A stretch of DNA of 6,390 nucleotides. It comes from CAVDWX01 sp963612735. Lineage in GTDB: Bacteria > Bacillota_I > Bacilli_A > RFN20 > CAG-826. The notes below the pieces were generated by a model. It was not told where the DNA came from. It did not search any database and was given only the letters and a program-made list of their open reading frames with translations. A program made the position numbers and the translations under genes. The stretch is from positions 1-6,390 of the forward strand of contig CAVDWX010000105.1 of NCBI GenBank assembly GCA_963612735.1. The letters are read 5' to 3'. Of this stretch, positions 1 to 5,090 are shown piece by piece. Position 1 is the first letter of the stretch. Each line of letters begins with the position of its first letter.

Positions 1-677
1 ACAACACCTACATCAATGACATCATCGAAAGATATTCTCTTCGTAACGATTCAGCCATTCGAGATTTAGTGAAGGTGATGGCCACAAATGTTGGTTCTAT
101 TGTTAATCCTACAAAGATTGCAAACACCTTCAAAGCAGAGATGAAATCTTCCATTCAATCCGTCACAGTCAGTAAATACATCGAGCATATGGAGGATTCA
201 TTCATGATCAACCAAGCCTCAAGATATGACCTCAATGGCAGAAAGTTCATCGGAGCTTCTAGCAAATACTACTTCGAAGATATGGGACTAAGGTATGCAG
301 CAGCTGGCTTTGTCGGTAAGGACCAAGAACCTCATTACATGGAGAACCTCATCTATAACGAGCTAATCTACAGGGGTTACAACGTCTCAATTGGAGTCAT
401 TCCAGTTTTCGACCATTCTGGTGAGAAAACAGCAAGAATGAATCTTGAAGTCGATTTCATAGCTGAAAAATTCGATAAGGTCATCTACATCCAATCTGCC
501 ATGTTCATTCCAGATGAAGATAAGATGAATCAAGAATTAAGACCATTGAAACTAGTCAAAAAAGCATATAAGAAAGTTTTGATCACTAAATACGAAGGCA
601 ACGGGAAATACGATGAGTTTGGCATACTTCATCTCAACCTCTTCGATTTCTTACTCAACATAAATTCTTTAGACTAA
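1..677 (+). CDS. AAA_14/DUF4143 ATP-binding protein, 3' part only
   Basis: This is the C-terminal portion (about 224 residues) of an ATP-binding protein of the AAA_14 plus DUF4143 type. The frame is open from base 3, so the GTG at 69 and ATG at 78 are internal codons and the Walker motifs lie outside the window. The first visible residues (NTYINDIIERYSLRND) are the usual link between the ATPase core and DUF4143. A winged-helix-like stretch follows (SIVNPTKIANTFK...VSKYIEHMEDSFMI), then a nuclease-like fold with ENLIYNEL, EVDFI and YIQSA, ending in the customary RPLKLVKKAYKKVLIT. Such proteins are common in bacterial genomes and mobile elements; their cellular role is poorly defined. The stop TAA is at 675-677 and a terminator hairpin follows about 106 bases later. 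Base composition is clearly richer in GC than the right half of the window, which fits acquisition by transfer. Confidence 0.8.
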   Translation, partial: NTYINDIIERYSLRNDSAIRDLVKVMATNVGSIVNPTKIANTFKAEMKSSIQSVTVSKYIEHMEDSFMINQASRYDLNGRKFIGASSKYYFEDMGLRYAAAGFVGKDQEPHYMENLIYNELIYRGYNVSIGVIPVFDHSGEKTARMNLEVDFIAEKFDKVIYIQSAMFIPDEDKMNQELRPLKLVKKAYKKVLITKYEGNGKYDEFGILHLNLFDFLLNINSLD

Positions 678-783
678 CTTGAAGGAAACTTTGTGTTTTC
701 TTGTTATGGATAATGCATATTTTCTCCTTTCCACACATATTTGTGCATTAATTAATTGTTTATCATTTATTTAGTGCATATTT

Positions 784-803
784 ATGTGCGTTTGCACATT
801 TTT
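784..803 (+). terminator. Rho-independent terminator after the ATPase gene
   Basis: A perfect 6-bp stem, ATGTGC (784-789) and GCACAT (794-799), with a GTTT loop runs directly into five T residues (799-803) on the + strand. It lies downstream of the ATPase stop codon at 677 and just before the convergent VirB4 fragment. On the minus strand the hairpin is not followed by a T run. The stem is short and AT-containing, so strength is uncertain. The 131-base gap 678-808 also holds a direct repeat TGCATATTT (714-722 and 775-783), but no gene. Confidence 0.5.
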
Positions 804-808
804 ATGTA

Positions 809-1237
809 TTAGCTTTCAAATCCTTGCTGGATGTATTCAGTCGTTTCAATCGACAATCTTCCTCTTTTTGATGGAGAAGAAATCATGAAGCATTCTTCTC
901 TTTTGGCATGGGCGATGTAATCAAGTTCTTCTTTATTGAAAGAGCCGCTGTTCTTGTATAGAGCCATAAGTTCATTGAGGTCATTAGGACTGAGATTGAA
1001 GATGAAGGAATACTGAGAAACATTGATGATAGCTTCTGCTTTTCTAACCGTCTCAGGCGTTCCCATGAAGTCCTTGATGTTCTGGGTGATGATAATGAGC
1101 ATCCCGTTGTATTTACGGATTCTCTTGGCAAGCGAATACATGAAATCAAGGGCAATCGGGTATTTCACATCGATGAAGAGATGAGCTTCATCAATTGCGA
1201 TGACAATCTTGCTATCGGTATGATTTGTGATGTTCAT
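809..1237 (-). pseudogene. VirB4/TraE-type conjugation ATPase, C-terminal fragment
   Basis: This encodes 142 residues matching the C-terminal end of the VirB4/TraE family, the ATPases that power type IV secretion in conjugation and sit at the inner face of the membrane channel. Visible are the Walker B strand with its acidic pair (KIVIAIDEAHLFID, residues 10-23), followed by the helix ALDFMYSLAKRIRKYNG and the sensor strand MLIIITQNIKDFMG (about 46-59). The natural C-terminus appears intact. Family members are usually 600-800 residues, so the whole N-terminal domain and the Walker A P-loop are missing. The ATG at 1235-1237 is preceded in frame by TCA and then a TAA stop at 1241-1243, already in the repeat cluster, and has no good ribosome binding site. 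The gene was therefore broken here, probably by transposon insertion. It is evidence that an integrative conjugative element or conjugative plasmid once occupied the locus. Expression of the fragment is unlikely. Confidence 0.75.
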
Positions 1238-1242
1238 TGATT

Positions 1243-1322
1243 ATTTGCGACCTTGGGAACACCCCATTTGCAAGCTTGGGAACAGTAAAAAATGTAAGTG
1301 TATTTGCAAGCTTGAGAACACC
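1243..1322 (+). repeat. Three ~21-bp direct repeats at the VirB4 break point
   Basis: Copies lie at 1243-1263, 1266-1286 and 1302-1322. Copies 2 and 3 begin ATTTGCAAGCTTG and copy 1 begins ATTTGCGACCTTG; all continue G(G/A)GAAC. Start-to-start spacing is 23 and 36 bases, so they are irregularly placed. The core CAAGCTTG of copies 2 and 3 is a perfect palindrome. Clusters of ~20-bp repeats are the known architecture of IS21-family element ends, where they bind the transposase, and the cluster starts next to a TG dinucleotide (1238-1239) exactly where VirB4 homology stops. I infer that it is an insertion-sequence terminus, but it may belong to an older element than the adjacent istA. Confidence 0.6.
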
Positions 1323-1324
1323 AT

Positions 1325-1359
1325 AAAAAAGGAGCATAAGGAATTACTTCTTATACTCC
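1325..1359 (-). terminator. Rho-independent terminator reading leftward
   Basis: Two 10-base arms (1331-1340 and 1350-1359) enclose a 9-base loop. Read on the minus strand, the arms GGAGTATAAG and CTTATGCTCC pair fully if one U-G wobble is counted, and six T residues follow (1330 down to 1325). On the + strand the same position is a C/A mismatch and no T run follows, so the structure works leftward only. It would stop transcripts running from the transposase region toward the VirB4 fragment, and it may have ended a minus-strand gene now reduced to the remnant at 1371-1448. Confidence 0.65.
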
Positions 1360-1370
1360 GATTCTAGTAG

Positions 1371-1448
1371 TTATTCTTTTAATTTATTAACCAACTTTTC
1401 GCCATAATATTTTCGTAAATTGGCATCTCTTTTTCTAACGAGAAGCTG
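1371..1448 (-). pseudogene. Possible 3' remnant of a minus-strand gene
   Basis: A 25-codon frame, closed by a stop at both ends (TAA at 1449-1451 and 1371-1373), reads QLLVRKRDANLRKYYGEKLV and then NKLKE. The lysine-rich end looks like a natural protein C-terminus, and its stop lies 11 bases before the leftward terminator stem, the normal layout at the end of a gene. It has no start codon context and I do not recognise the family; it does not resemble the IstB C-terminus as I know it. A frame this short can arise by chance, so the call rests mostly on the terminator beside it. Confidence 0.2.
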
Positions 1449-1481
1449 TTATGCATAATTCTTGCTAACGATAATCTAATA

Positions 1482-1530
1482 TTGTGCCAATTTTAAGAAA
1501 AACGATATTCGAAAATTGTGCCACAGTTAT
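1482..1530 (+). repeat. Candidate left end of the IS21-like element
   Basis: The octamer TTGTGCCA occurs at 1482-1489 and again 34 bases later at 1516-1523, both in the same orientation and both preceded by A. The first copy offers the 5'-TG terminus expected of IS21-family ends, and repeated motifs near the end plus an istA start about 80 bases inward also fit that family. An inverted partner AAATTGGCA lies at 1417-1425, pairing with TGCCAATTT at 1485-1493. No matching full right end is present, so the exact boundary cannot be fixed. Confidence 0.35.
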
Positions 1531-1549
1531 ATACTTCCTTATATATCAC

Positions 1550-1556
1550 AAGGAGG
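1550..1556 (+). promoter_or_regulatory. Ribosome binding site fixing the istA start
   Basis: AAGGAGG, followed by T, matches the anti-Shine-Dalgarno sequence very well. The GTG at 1565 lies 8 bases after it and is in frame with the transposase, so that codon is the probable start. The GTG at 1484 lies upstream of this site and inside the presumed element end; the ATG at 1577 is 20 bases away, too far. Confidence 0.75.
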
Positions 1557-1564
1557 TAAGAAAG

Positions 1565-2758
1565 GTGATTAACGTTATGCAAAAAAACAATGTTATCGCT
1601 CTGCATAATCTTGGCTATTCCGGGCGTGCTATTGCTGAGAAGCTGAATATTCATAGAAATACTGTTAATAGGTATATCAAAGAATTTAAAGCTGTTATGT
1701 TAAAGATTAACGAATGCACAAGCGATGTTGATTCCTCTGCTATTCAAGAGGAATTTTTAAGTCGAAACAAAATGAAAATTATAAATCGACCAAAAACGGT
1801 ATTTGTTGGTAAATTAAAAGACCGATTTGAAGAAATTGTCAAACTAGATTTAGAAAGAGATATTGTTCTAGGCCTTAATAAGCAAAAAGTCAACGCAGCG
1901 GTTATATATCGTATGTTGACTGAAGAAGGATATAAGATAGGAGAATCCACGGTTAGGAAATATTTCGCTATGTACAAAAAGAAACATCCTGAAATATTTA
2001 TTAGACAAGTCTATGAGCCTGGGAAAAGAATGGAATATGATTTTCATCAAATCAAGGTAGTGATTAATAAAATTCTAAAAGTCTACCACCATGTTACTAT
2101 TTCGTTTCCTTTTAGTGATCATATTGTTGGGTTCTTATTTAATGATGAAACCTCATTAACAGTTATAACCTCATTAGTGCAAGTTTTTGAAGAAATTGGT
2201 GGTGTTCCTGAAGCTATTGTTTTTGATAATATGTCAACAGTAGTTAAAAAAATAATTCGAAAAAACGAAAAGGAATTCACCGACTCTATTCTTAAACTAG
2301 CGGCATATTATGGCTTTGAAATTGTTACTTGCAATGTAGCAAAAGGAAACGAAAAAGGTCATGTTGAAAATAGCGGTAAAATTACAAGAACGGACTTCTT
2401 TTCTTTAAAATATGAATTCGATAACGAAGAAGAATTACATATCTATTATCAAGAACAATTAAGAAAATTAAACGAAAAGAATAATGCAAGATGGGAACAA
2501 GAAAAATTCTTCTTAAAAAGAAAACCGAATCGACCATATGTCATTTCGATATTTGGCAGTTCAATTCTAAATTCGTATTGTTGTGCTTCTGCTGATAAAA
2601 ATTTTTACTCAGTTCCAGAAGATTATGCTGGCAAACAAGTTGATTACCAAATCATTAATGACGAAATAATCTTTGCTTATCAAAGCAAAGTTATTGCTAG
2701 ACATAAAAAGGTTCTCCCAAAAAAAGAGACTGACAAATTGTATCAATCTCAATTTTGA
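1565..2758 (+). CDS. istA: IS21-family transposase IstA
   Basis: This is a DDE-type transposase of 397 residues from the GTG at 1565, chosen because of the AAGGAGG site 8 bases upstream. An N-terminal helix-turn-helix binds element ends (about residues 10-38, VIALHNLGYSGRAIAEKLNI then HRNTVNRYI). The RNase H-like core carries the catalytic triad D159 (MEYDFHQ), D221 (IVFDNMS) and E268 (KGHVENS). Near the C-terminus lies the Mu-type small beta barrel (NFYSVPEDYAGKQVDYQI). All three acidic residues are present, so the core could be active. Length matches the shorter IstA proteins; many relatives run to about 500 residues with extra sequence after the barrel, so a clipped C-terminus is possible. 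The partner istB is absent. The stop TGA at 2756-2758 is four bases from the tRNA. The gene is very AT-rich, like the chromosomal part and unlike the VirB4 fragment. Confidence 0.85.
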   Translation: MINVMQKNNVIALHNLGYSGRAIAEKLNIHRNTVNRYIKEFKAVMLKINECTSDVDSSAIQEEFLSRNKMKIINRPKTVFVGKLKDRFEEIVKLDLERDIVLGLNKQKVNAAVIYRMLTEEGYKIGESTVRKYFAMYKKKHPEIFIRQVYEPGKRMEYDFHQIKVVINKILKVYHHVTISFPFSDHIVGFLFNDETSLTVITSLVQVFEEIGGVPEAIVFDNMSTVVKKIIRKNEKEFTDSILKLAAYYGFEIVTCNVAKGNEKGHVENSGKITRTDFFSLKYEFDNEEELHIYYQEQLRKLNEKNNARWEQEKFFLKRKPNRPYVISIFGSSILNSYCCASADKNFYSVPEDYAGKQVDYQIINDEIIFAYQSKVIARHKKVLPKKETDKLYQSQF

Positions 2759-2762
2759 ACCT

Positions 2763-2836
2763 TGGCAGGGGTGACAAGAATCGAACTCGCATCAGCGGTT
2801 TTGGAGACCGTTGCACTGCCATTGTGCTACACCCCT
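2763..2836 (-). tRNA. tRNA-Trp (CCA anticodon)
   Basis: The 74-base gene folds as a full cloverleaf. The acceptor arms AGGGGTG and CACCCCT pair over seven bases, followed by discriminator G and an encoded CCA (2763-2765). The D stem is GCAC/GTGC with GG in its loop, the T arm is GCGAG/CTTGT with loop TTCGATT, and the variable loop has four bases. The anticodon loop CTCCAAA places CCA at 2802-2804. The anticodon stem has four good pairs and an A-C mismatch at 27-43. A CCA anticodon reads UGG only, fitting a standard code. No T-rich terminator follows the 3' end; transposase DNA starts within four bases, so the native downstream sequence has been replaced. Confidence 0.95.
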
Positions 2837-2842
2837 ATAGAT

Positions 2843-2858
2843 GGTGGCAACTGCCACC
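2843..2858. other. Hairpin between yqeY and tRNA-Trp
   Basis: A perfect inverted repeat, GGTGGC and GCCACC around a four-base loop, occupies most of the 27 bases between the yqeY stop and the tRNA 5' end. It lacks a T run on either strand, so it is a poor intrinsic terminator. It could protect the yqeY mRNA end or set off the tRNA precursor for 5' processing (inference). Confidence 0.5.
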
Positions 2859-2862
2859 TAAT

Positions 2863-2892
2863 ACTATATACTACGAGCAATTTTACTTACAA
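2863..2892 (-). promoter_or_regulatory. Candidate tRNA-Trp promoter inside the yqeY 3' end
   Basis: Reading leftward, TTGTAA (2892-2887) and TATAGT (2868-2863) are 18 bases apart and match the sigma-A consensus at 4 and 5 of 6 positions. Transcription would begin about 20 bases before the tRNA, at or just ahead of the hairpin. The boxes overlap the last codons of yqeY, so the tRNA could be transcribed alone as well as by read-through from the protease-yqeY operon. AT-rich DNA yields such matches by chance. Confidence 0.35.
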
Positions 2893-3286
2893 GACCCATG
2901 TCAACTTTTCCAGCGTAATTAGCTTTAAAATGTTTCATCACGTTAGGAATGGATTTATCTTCTAGGCTCAAAATGATGTTTTTGATTTCTTCTTCGGACA
3001 TCATCGTTGGTAAGAAAGCTTTTATCGTTTCTATTTGTTTATCGATAGAAGCAACACGTACCTCATTATGAGTAGCGACATATCCACTTCTTTCATCATC
3101 TAATTCTTTTAAAGTTTTTTGAATGATGGATATAAGTTGAACATCACCAACCTCTTCTCCTTTAGCGCGAGCTTCTACTTCCACTAATTTGAACTTAGTT
3201 AAAACAATAGAAAGAACAGCACGAGCGTCATTATCATGTTCCTTCATAGCTTTGATATTATTAGCTTTTATTTGGTCTATTAACAT
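2864..3286 (-). CDS. yqeY: GatB/YqeY domain protein
   Basis: This 140-residue protein matches the YqeY family in length and layout: a helical N-terminal part (MLIDQIKANNIKAMKEHDND then ARAVLSIVLTKFKLVEVEAR), a charged middle (KTLKELDDERSGY) and the conserved IETIKAFLPTMMSEEEIKNI region, ending in a small helical tail domain (KANYAGKVDMGLVSKIARSI). That tail is related to the C-terminus of GatB, the subunit of the tRNA-dependent amidotransferase, where it contacts tRNA. YqeY itself has no firmly established function; a tRNA-linked role is only suggested by homology. The ATG at 3284-3286 has AAGGAG (3300-3295) 8 bases upstream, and the start lies 2 bases after the subtilase stop, so it is the last protein gene of the operon. 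Its neighbour downstream is tRNA-Trp. Confidence 0.85.
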   Translation of the reverse strand: MLIDQIKANNIKAMKEHDNDARAVLSIVLTKFKLVEVEARAKGEEVGDVQLISIIQKTLKELDDERSGYVATHNEVRVASIDKQIETIKAFLPTMMSEEEIKNIILSLEDKSIPNVMKHFKANYAGKVDMGLVSKIARSI

Positions 3287-3288
3287 AA

Positions 3289-5085
3289 TTAATTCTCCTT
3301 CTTCTTTCCTTTACAAAACAAGAGATATGACATCACTGTTGCTAATGCAACAATGATACTTGAAGTAAGCAAGATTACAATACTATTATTCTTGTCACTA
3401 TTCAAGATATCGATATGATAATTGCTTGCAAATGTCGCAAATTTTGTCCCATCAGAAAGATTTAAAATTAATATTTCTTCACCCTCTTTAAAAGTCTTAT
3501 TATATTCATTTACCATCGTCATTAATTTATTGATATATGATGTCAAATAACCATTATCATTATATTCATCTAGAAATAGACTAGATGATTTATCATCGTT
3601 AGATAATTCATTATAAAGTTCCACTAAGGTGACAATATCATCTCGATTAGACCAAGAAGATGCGCATGTTAATGTATCGAATCCTTTCAGGAAAACAATA
3701 AAATCTTCAACTTCACTATTTTTAGTGGCATAAAATTCTAAAGATGCCGTATTTGAATCACTATAGCCCTCTCCTTGAGCAATTAGTTCAACCATGTATT
3801 CTCCTAAGGGGTAATTAGAAAAATCAAACTGAGTGGCATTTAAATCAAATTCTTGTACATCAGCATTAGAATCCATAACAATCAAATGATAATTAGTGGC
3901 TCCTTTAATCTCATTCCAAGATAAAATTTTAGTAGCATTAAAAAAGCTAAGAGACGGCGTTAATAAACAATTTTTCTTTAATAAAGATGATATTGATAAT
4001 CTCCCGCTTCCAAAAAATGAAGAATCGCCTAAATCAATCGCGGATTCTTTTAAAGCTGATAAAACTTTATCGTGATTATAAGTGCCAGATAATGATGAAA
4101 AATATGCAGAACCTTGATATTTTTGTAAAAATAAAGCAATCGCACCGCTTACTAAAGGTGAAGAATAGGAGGTGCCTTGACCTGATTTAAGTTCATCATT
4201 AATTGAAACATATTGGCAGTATCCTGGAGCAACGATATCGATCTTTCCATAATTTGAATATGATGCTTTTGTCGTTAAACTTCCTTTATCTAAAGACCCA
4301 ACCGAAATGACATGATTTAAACAAGATGGATAACACGGATTCTTCGAGATGTCTTGATTATAATTCCCAGCCGCCGCGACGATGGTAATCCCTTTTTGAT
4401 AACATTTATCAATCCATGGTTGAAGGATGCTAGAAGGAGAAGTTCCCACTCCTGATATCGTTTTATTGTTATATATAAAAGAGTCTCTATATCCCTGGAA
4501 AGACATATTGATAATATCAACATCACCTTTAAGCCCACTATCGGACAAGATATATTGAAGGGCTCCACTGATATTATACCAATCATATCCATTGTTATCA
4601 TTTGTCACCTTTAAAATAATCAGTTCAACACGAGGAGCAATTCCTAAATAAGAGCCATCACTATTTGTTCCCGCTAAAATGGAGGCAACATTAGTTCCAT
4701 GACCTAAATTATCATCTAGATATGAAGGATTTTTATCATATGTATACCATGTAATAGAACTAACAGCTCCTGAAGAAGTATAAGTAGTTTTTAAAGTCGC
4801 GGATTTATCAGAAATTTTAAATTGCTTACTATCGATATCAATACCGCTATCAATAACAGCAACTTTAATAGAATCACCTTTATAGGAATCTAAATAATCT
4901 TCAATATCTAAATAATCAAATTGAATAGGTGTTTCATTAAAAGAAGAAACTAAATTTAATTGATTATTAACTGATAAATTAGATGATGGTTCAAAACCAG
5001 CGTTGATAAAATGTAAATCAGCAAAAGATGATAAACACCCAAATATAAGAGAATTAAGGACGAGTAAATAGTTTCTATTTTTCAT
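3289..5085 (-). CDS. Membrane-anchored subtilisin-like serine protease (S8)
   Basis: This encodes a 598-residue extracellular peptidase of family S8, counted from the ATG at 5085. The catalytic residues are all present: D79 (VAVIDSGID), H129 (LGHGTNVAS), oxyanion N241 (AAAGN) and nucleophile S306 (GQGTSYSSP). The N-terminus MKNRNYLLVLNSLIFGC is a signal-peptide-like stretch; C17 gives an imperfect lipobox (IFGC). No inhibitor-type propeptide is evident. After the catalytic domain come a fibronectin III-like segment (about 376-453), a mostly helical region (to about 540), a transmembrane helix (about 568-590) and a positive tail KGKKKEN, giving an outward-facing anchored enzyme. A TTG at 5112 would add nine residues but has no ribosome binding site; the ATG follows the C11 stop by 5 bases, suggesting translational coupling. 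Substrate unknown. Confidence 0.88.
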   Translation of the reverse strand: MKNRNYLLVLNSLIFGCLSSFADLHFINAGFEPSSNLSVNNQLNLVSSFNETPIQFDYLDIEDYLDSYKGDSIKVAVIDSGIDIDSKQFKISDKSATLKTTYTSSGAVSSITWYTYDKNPSYLDDNLGHGTNVASILAGTNSDGSYLGIAPRVELIILKVTNDNNGYDWYNISGALQYILSDSGLKGDVDIINMSFQGYRDSFIYNNKTISGVGTSPSSILQPWIDKCYQKGITIVAAAGNYNQDISKNPCYPSCLNHVISVGSLDKGSLTTKASYSNYGKIDIVAPGYCQYVSINDELKSGQGTSYSSPLVSGAIALFLQKYQGSAYFSSLSGTYNHDKVLSALKESAIDLGDSSFFGSGRLSISSLLKKNCLLTPSLSFFNATKILSWNEIKGATNYHLIVMDSNADVQEFDLNATQFDFSNYPLGEYMVELIAQGEGYSDSNTASLEFYATKNSEVEDFIVFLKGFDTLTCASSWSNRDDIVTLVELYNELSNDDKSSSLFLDEYNDNGYLTSYINKLMTMVNEYNKTFKEGEEILILNLSDGTKFATFASNYHIDILNSDKNNSIVILLTSSIIVALATVMSYLLFCKGKKKEN

Positions 5086-5090
5086 CGTTT

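Larger units (their letters stand above)
1238..1564. other. Gene-free interval between VirB4 fragment and transposase
   Basis: These 327 bases contain no intact gene. From left to right they hold three imperfect ~21-bp direct repeats (1243-1322), a hairpin terminator pointing left (1325-1359), a short stop-bounded reading frame on the minus strand (1371-1448), a pair of TTGTGCCA repeats (1482-1489 and 1516-1523) that may mark the left end of the IS21-like element, and the ribosome binding site of the transposase (1550-1556). A weak possible promoter for the transposase is TTCGAA at 1508-1513 with TATACT at 1530-1535, 16 bases apart; the -35 box is poor. Confidence 0.6.
1482..2762 (+). mobile_element. 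IS21-like insertion sequence, right end missing
   Basis: The segment comprises the TTGTGCCA repeats, an istA-type transposase gene and nothing else. IS21 elements normally carry istA followed at once by istB, a helper ATPase, and end in inverted terminal repeats. Here the tRNA-Trp gene begins four bases after the istA stop codon, so istB and the right terminus are absent. The element is therefore probably incapable of transposing alone. If the repeat cluster at 1243-1322 belongs to the same element, its left boundary would instead be near 1238. Confidence 0.6.

Noticed and set aside
883..1155. 90-codon minus frame over the VirB4 fragment
   Set aside because: It overlaps the VirB4 fragment in another frame, and only the latter carries recognisable motifs.
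1243..1322. CRISPR array
   Set aside because: There are only three imperfect repeats, with gaps of 2 and 15 bases between them; no spacers of constant size and no cas gene.
1371..1490. 39-codon minus frame ending EMPIYENIMAKSWLIN
   Set aside because: It overlaps the 25-codon remnant in another frame, has no start or ribosome binding site, and its stop is farther from the terminator; chance is the simplest explanation.
1484..1564. N-terminal extension of IstA from the GTG at 1484
   Set aside because: The strong ribosome binding site at 1550-1556 serves the GTG at 1565, and 1484 falls in the presumed IS end repeat.
1744..2050. Two minus-strand frames inside istA
   Set aside because: They are antisense to a transposase with a clear DDE core and show no motifs or ribosome binding sites.
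2756..2836. Mycoplasma-type code with TGA as tryptophan
   Set aside because: TGA ends istA, none of the long frames has an in-frame TGA, and the tRNA-Trp anticodon is CCA, not TCA.
2762..2965. 67-codon + strand frame starting at the tRNA (MAGVTRIELASAVLETVALP)
   Set aside because: It is the antisense translation of tRNA-Trp followed by antisense yqeY, a well-known false protein pattern.
3987..4601. Frames of 67 and 94 codons inside the S8 gene
   Set aside because: They overlap the S8 catalytic region, which is fully explained by the main frame.
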